Shown: positions 62,294-64,000 of the stretch, in pieces
Layout of the letters: every line of letters starts with the position of its first letter
Numbering within the stretch: the stretch's first letter is position 1
From: Doris montereyensis
Lineage: Eukaryota; Mollusca; Gastropoda; Nudibranchia; Dorididae
DNA: 64,000 bases
Assembly (NCBI GenBank): GCA_037039925.1
Contig: JAXRKP010000305.1
Span: 45,001-109,000 of the forward strand
Reading direction: 5' to 3'
Notes under the pieces: model-generated
Databases searched by the model: none
Seen by the model: the letters and a program-made list of their open reading frames with translations, nothing else
What the model was told of the DNA's origin: nothing
Position numbers and translations under genes: made by a program

Positions 62294-62520
62294 TGAAATT
62301 GATCCCATCCACCATTGCAGTGATCTCAGGGTGCACAGTCATCGGACTATGGTACGATGTATGAGGTATATATATAATTATAATATATAAACATATAAAA
62401 TGAAGGTGCCTATTTCAAACTTTGGAACATCGTAAACTCAGAAACCACTGCACTCAAGATCACCATAGGTCGCATATAGCTTGCTTTAAATTATTATTAT
62501 GTAAACTGTTGAATCCTGTC
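62294..62520 (+). repeat. Truncated repeat C followed by repeat D relative
   Basis: 62294-62335 matches the start of repeat C (tttgaaattgatcccatcca, gcagtgatctcagggtg). After a TA-rich stretch, 62410-62500 matches repeat D (caaactttgg, actcagaaaccactgca). The same C, TA-rich, D order occurs at 54580-55690, so C and D may be parts of one compound element. From 62520 to 62940 nothing is recognised. Confidence 0.6.
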
Positions 62521-62944
62521 AGTGTTAAATTTACTGAAAGAAAAATGTTTCCTTGTTATCTAGAAAACTTTTTTTAGTTAGTATTTCATTGATTTCTGGT
62601 CATTACAATACAAAAAAGTCTGTGTTAACTCAGCATCAAGCATTTCCTCCATCTAATAATCGTACGTGATCACGCTATACCCAATACAGTTGTTTCTCTT
62701 TACCACGATCAAAGTTCGAGAGAGACCCAGCTTTCTTATAATAAAATAAGAGAAATCCTAATCCACCATTGTCTTCAGGCACGCCTGTTGAATACAATTA
62801 CAATACACATTGGATAGGTGCGGTGTGTACACACTGGAGTGCACAAAAGAGGGAGAGAAGGGAGAGAACACCTTGTGTTGTGTTCAAATTCAAGTTGATT
62901 TGATGAGACACTCAAGTAAACAGCCATGAAAAGTCACCATAAAT

Positions 62945-63150
62945 GATAATGACTCACCACCTTCATAAGTTTAATGACTCACCACCATAAGTTTAATTTC
63001 ATAAGTTTAATGACTCACCACCTTCATAAGTTTAATGACTCACCACCTTCATAAGTTTAATGACTCACCTTCATAAGTTTAATGACTCACCACCTTCATA
63101 AGTTTAATGACTCACCACCTTCATAAGTTTAATGACTCACCACCTTCACA
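62945..63150. repeat. 25-bp minisatellite, about 8 copies
   Basis: The unit is aatgactcaccaccttcata plus agttt, with two shortened units. TGACTCA, an AP-1-type heptamer, occurs in each unit. Confidence 0.93.
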
Positions 63151-63409
63151 AGTTTCACACAGTTGCCAAGTTGCCATTTTTGTTGAGTTTTCTTGTGTAT
63201 TTTCTTTTACCAAAACAGCTAGAGTTGAGCTGAATTGAAACAGGACAATAAAATCTGTTGAAATAATTTGACCATTTTGTAGAGAGCCAACACGCAAATT
63301 TATTTAAAAAGGATGATAAGACATAAGATACTCACATGAATACAGACAACACATGTATGTATTTTATTACATATGCATATCATTATATTATATATAGATA
63401 ATTTTATAT

Positions 63410-63649
<240 letters not shown>

Positions 63650-64000
63650 CATAGATATGAACTTTGACCCCAATTAAATACGTGTTCTTATATCATTATC
63701 ACCTAATATATTACACACTCATAAAAGAAAAACATTTCAACCGACCTTAGCAGAAATAAAATCATCAAAGGTACACATAGGCAGAAAGGTAATTCTAGGG
63801 ATAAAATAAGAATTATAATGACTACAACAACAATAACAGCAGCATCAATACCATTGAATTGAGTGACAATGATAAGATGAACATTTGAAATAAAACTCTG
63901 TGAGTGTCAAAACTATTGCACGTACACCAGTATGCTGAACAACCAGGAAATTCGTGGATTGAATTGGAAGGAAATGATGAGATGAGAATTTTATTTCATT

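Overview
This is eukaryotic nuclear DNA from an invertebrate animal, most plausibly a mollusc or a related marine lophotrochozoan. The evidence is GT-AG introns, a VAMP4-type SNARE gene, tRNA-headed SINEs, several non-LTR retrotransposon families, Tc1/mariner and Tigger/pogo relics, and a very large tandem-repeat content. There is no bacterial gene organisation, no CRISPR array and no convincing tRNA or rRNA gene. The species call is inference; the animal origin is clear.

The one confidently identified host gene is a seven-exon, plus-strand VAMP4-like gene with its CDS between 20489 and 45643. Spliced by eye it encodes 143 residues: an acidic dileucine N-terminus, an R-SNARE motif with the zero-layer arginine at residue 76, a Trp-Trp juxtamembrane pair and a C-terminal membrane anchor. 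Only about 430 of its 25 kb are coding. The introns (about 3.1, 4.9, 1.7, 2.8, 8.7 and 3.5 kb) are filled mostly with minisatellites, each intron having its own unrelated families, plus LINE fragments. A decayed duplicate of exon 5 lies about 250 bp downstream of the real one.

Layout. 1-11.4 kb: five long minisatellites (15, 31, 55, 48 and 23 bp units), a Tc1/mariner-like transposase split by the 31-bp array, a minus-strand SINE and one orphan candidate exon near 5 kb. 11.4-14.3 kb: AT-rich DNA with a 35-bp perfect hairpin and a minus-strand coding-like relic that may come from a Maverick/Polinton-type element. 15.1-16.7 kb: a frameshifted CR1/jockey-like reverse transcriptase. 17.6-19.5 kb: a decayed transposase-like sequence ending in a 35-bp array. 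20.5-45.6 kb: the VAMP4-like gene. 45.6-47.2 kb: its probable 3' UTR, including a SINE. 47.2-53.5 kb: more minisatellites, one showing nested amplification, and a second SINE family. 53.6-56.1 kb: CT/TA/CA microsatellites and duplicated dispersed repeats. 56.1-57.7 kb: a minus-strand Tigger/pogo relic with a minisatellite apparently built from its own codons. 58.2-62.3 kb: two LINE relics, one interrupted by a 49-bp array. 62.3-64 kb: dispersed repeats and a (TA)n tract.

The main theme is that roughly half the window is tandem repeat in about thirty unrelated families. In several places the array can be seen growing out of, or sitting inside, a recognisable older sequence (transposase, LINE, exon end). 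Most long open frames here come from array units whose length is a multiple of three, not from genes.
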